Origin: Planctomycetota bacterium
Lineage (GTDB): Bacteria > Planctomycetota > J058 > J103
NCBI GenBank assembly: GCA_003694875.1
Contig: RFJN01000084.1
Coordinates: 1 to 9,006 of the forward strand
Length of the DNA stretch: 9,006 nt
Direction: 5' to 3'
How positions within the stretch are numbered: position 1 is the stretch's first letter; every line of letters begins with the position of its first letter. Positions 8,124 to 9,006 of this stretch are shown one piece after another. The notes under the pieces are model-generated. The model saw nothing but the letters and a program-made list of their open reading frames with translations. It was not told where the DNA came from and searched no databases. The position numbers and the translations under genes are program-made.

Positions 8124-8963
8124 TCAGGGGGTTCGTCCGGCTGCGGTCGCCACGCTGTCGTTCGCGAAGCGCGCGAGCTCGTCGATGAGCTCCGCCCCCC
8201 CCACCGCCAGGATGTCGCCGTGGCCTGCGTTCGGGATCGCCGAGACGCGCGCGTTCGGCAGCTGCGCTGCAAGCCGCCTGCTCATGGCCGGTGGGATCAG
8301 CTCGTCGCGCTCGCCGTAGAACACGAGCACCGGCACCGACAGCGCGGCCGCCTTGCGCGCCGAGTCGAAGTGGTCGGGCACGAGCCAGCGGTAGGGTAGC
8401 GGCAGCCGGAAGACGTGGCGCGCCACGTCGGGGATCGAGGTGTAGGGAGAGATCAGCACCACGGCCGCCGCGGGGTGGCGGCTCGCGAGTTCGACCGCCA
8501 CGCCCGTTCCGAGCGAGCGGCCGCCGAGCACCGTGCGCTGCGCCTCGACCTCGAGCCGTTCGCCGAGCGCGCGCAGCGCCGCCTCGGCGGTCTCGTAGAT
8601 CCGCTCTTCGCTCGGACGCTCGTGGGCCGCCGGGCCGTAGCCCGGGTACTCGACCGCAAGGACACCGAGGCCACGGCGACCGAGCTGCTCCACCCACCAC
8701 CGCTGATCGGCGAGCTGCTCGCCGTTGCCGTGAAACCACAGAAGCACCGGGGCGTGGGGCTCCGCGGGGGCGAGCCACAGGGCGACCACGCGCCCTCCGT
8801 CCTCGCGCGGCAGCTCGAGTAGCGACGCGCCCGGCGGTGGGAGCACCGGTCGCGGGGCGGGCGCCGGATAGAGCATGCGGCGCGGCAGCCACACCGTCGC
8901 GGCCGCGAGCCCCGACAGCAGCGTGGCTCCGTACAGCCAGCAGCGTCTCGTGCGCGTTCGCAT
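8124..8963 (-). CDS. Membrane-anchored alpha/beta hydrolase (BEM46/ABHD13-like)
   Basis: This 279-residue serine hydrolase has a positively charged start (RTRTRR) and one hydrophobic segment at about 9-26, then a Pro-rich linker, so it is probably an inner-membrane-anchored protein; the side is not certain. The catalytic domain shows the oxyanion-region HGNGE (78-82), YPGYG (106-110), the nucleophile GRSLGTG (Ser150), SPYTS (172-176), the acid Asp220 in YGERDELIP and the base His248 in NAGHGD. This pattern matches the BEM46/ABHD13/ABHD17-like group, whose bacterial substrates are mostly unknown. GAGGAA lies just before the ATG at 8963. It is the first of at least two genes in an operon with nadE; its promoter is not visible in the 43 bp left before the window edge. 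Confidence 0.88.
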   Translation of the reverse strand: MRTRTRRCWLYGATLLSGLAAATVWLPRRMLYPAPAPRPVLPPPGASLLELPREDGGRVVALWLAPAEPHAPVLLWFHGNGEQLADQRWWVEQLGRRGLGVLAVEYPGYGPAAHERPSEERIYETAEAALRALGERLEVEAQRTVLGGRSLGTGVAVELASRHPAAAVVLISPYTSIPDVARHVFRLPLPYRWLVPDHFDSARKAAALSVPVLVFYGERDELIPPAMSRRLAAQLPNARVSAIPNAGHGDILAVGGAELIDELARFANDSVATAAGRTP

Positions 8964-9006
8964 GCGTTCCTCGGCCGGATGCGGCCCCGCACCGCGGTAC
9001 GACGCA

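Overview
The window is very GC-rich (by eye around 70%) and carries eight protein-coding genes, all recognisable and mostly tightly packed. I see no mobile element, CRISPR array, tRNA or rRNA. The gene set (Grx4-type CGFS glutaredoxin, PilZ protein, RpoS/RpoD-like sigma factor, long glutamine-dependent NadE) and the Shine-Dalgarno and sigma-70-type promoter sequences suggest a chromosomal region of a high-GC proteobacterium, perhaps a gammaproteobacterium. That placement is inference.

Layout. (1) Positions 1-1523, plus strand: the 3' part of an alpha/beta hydrolase gene, a monothiol glutaredoxin and a two-CBS-domain protein, closely spaced as a likely operon. (2) 1524-1837: a 314-bp non-coding stretch with a GC-rich hairpin after the CBS gene and a short perfect dyad upstream of the next gene. 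(3) 1838-2659, plus strand: a 273-residue sigma-70-family factor lacking region 1.1. (4) 2755-3447, minus strand: a small soluble histidine kinase with no sensor domain, convergent with the sigma gene across a strong hairpin. (5) 3448-3655: the divergent control region, with a good promoter for the kinase and an adjacent 25-bp dyad. (6) 3656-4033, plus strand: a PilZ-domain protein. (7) 4034-4240: a sigma-70-type promoter and a structured leader with a perfect 15-bp stem. (8) 4241-6397, plus strand: elongation factor G, here outside the usual ribosomal-protein operon. (9) 6462-8963, minus strand: a membrane-anchored alpha/beta hydrolase followed after 15 nt by nadE, convergent with the EF-G gene across a 13-bp-stem hairpin.

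How the genes relate. The middle of the window is regulatory (sigma factor, kinase, c-di-GMP-receptor-type PilZ protein), flanked by housekeeping genes (glutaredoxin, EF-G, NAD synthetase). No direct functional link between them is shown by the sequence. I do not see a clear undescribed multi-gene system. The most interesting items are the departures of the sigma factor from the usual promoter-recognition residues, the EF-G leader hairpin with its stand-alone EF-G gene, and the sensor-less kinase with its dyad-flanked promoter.
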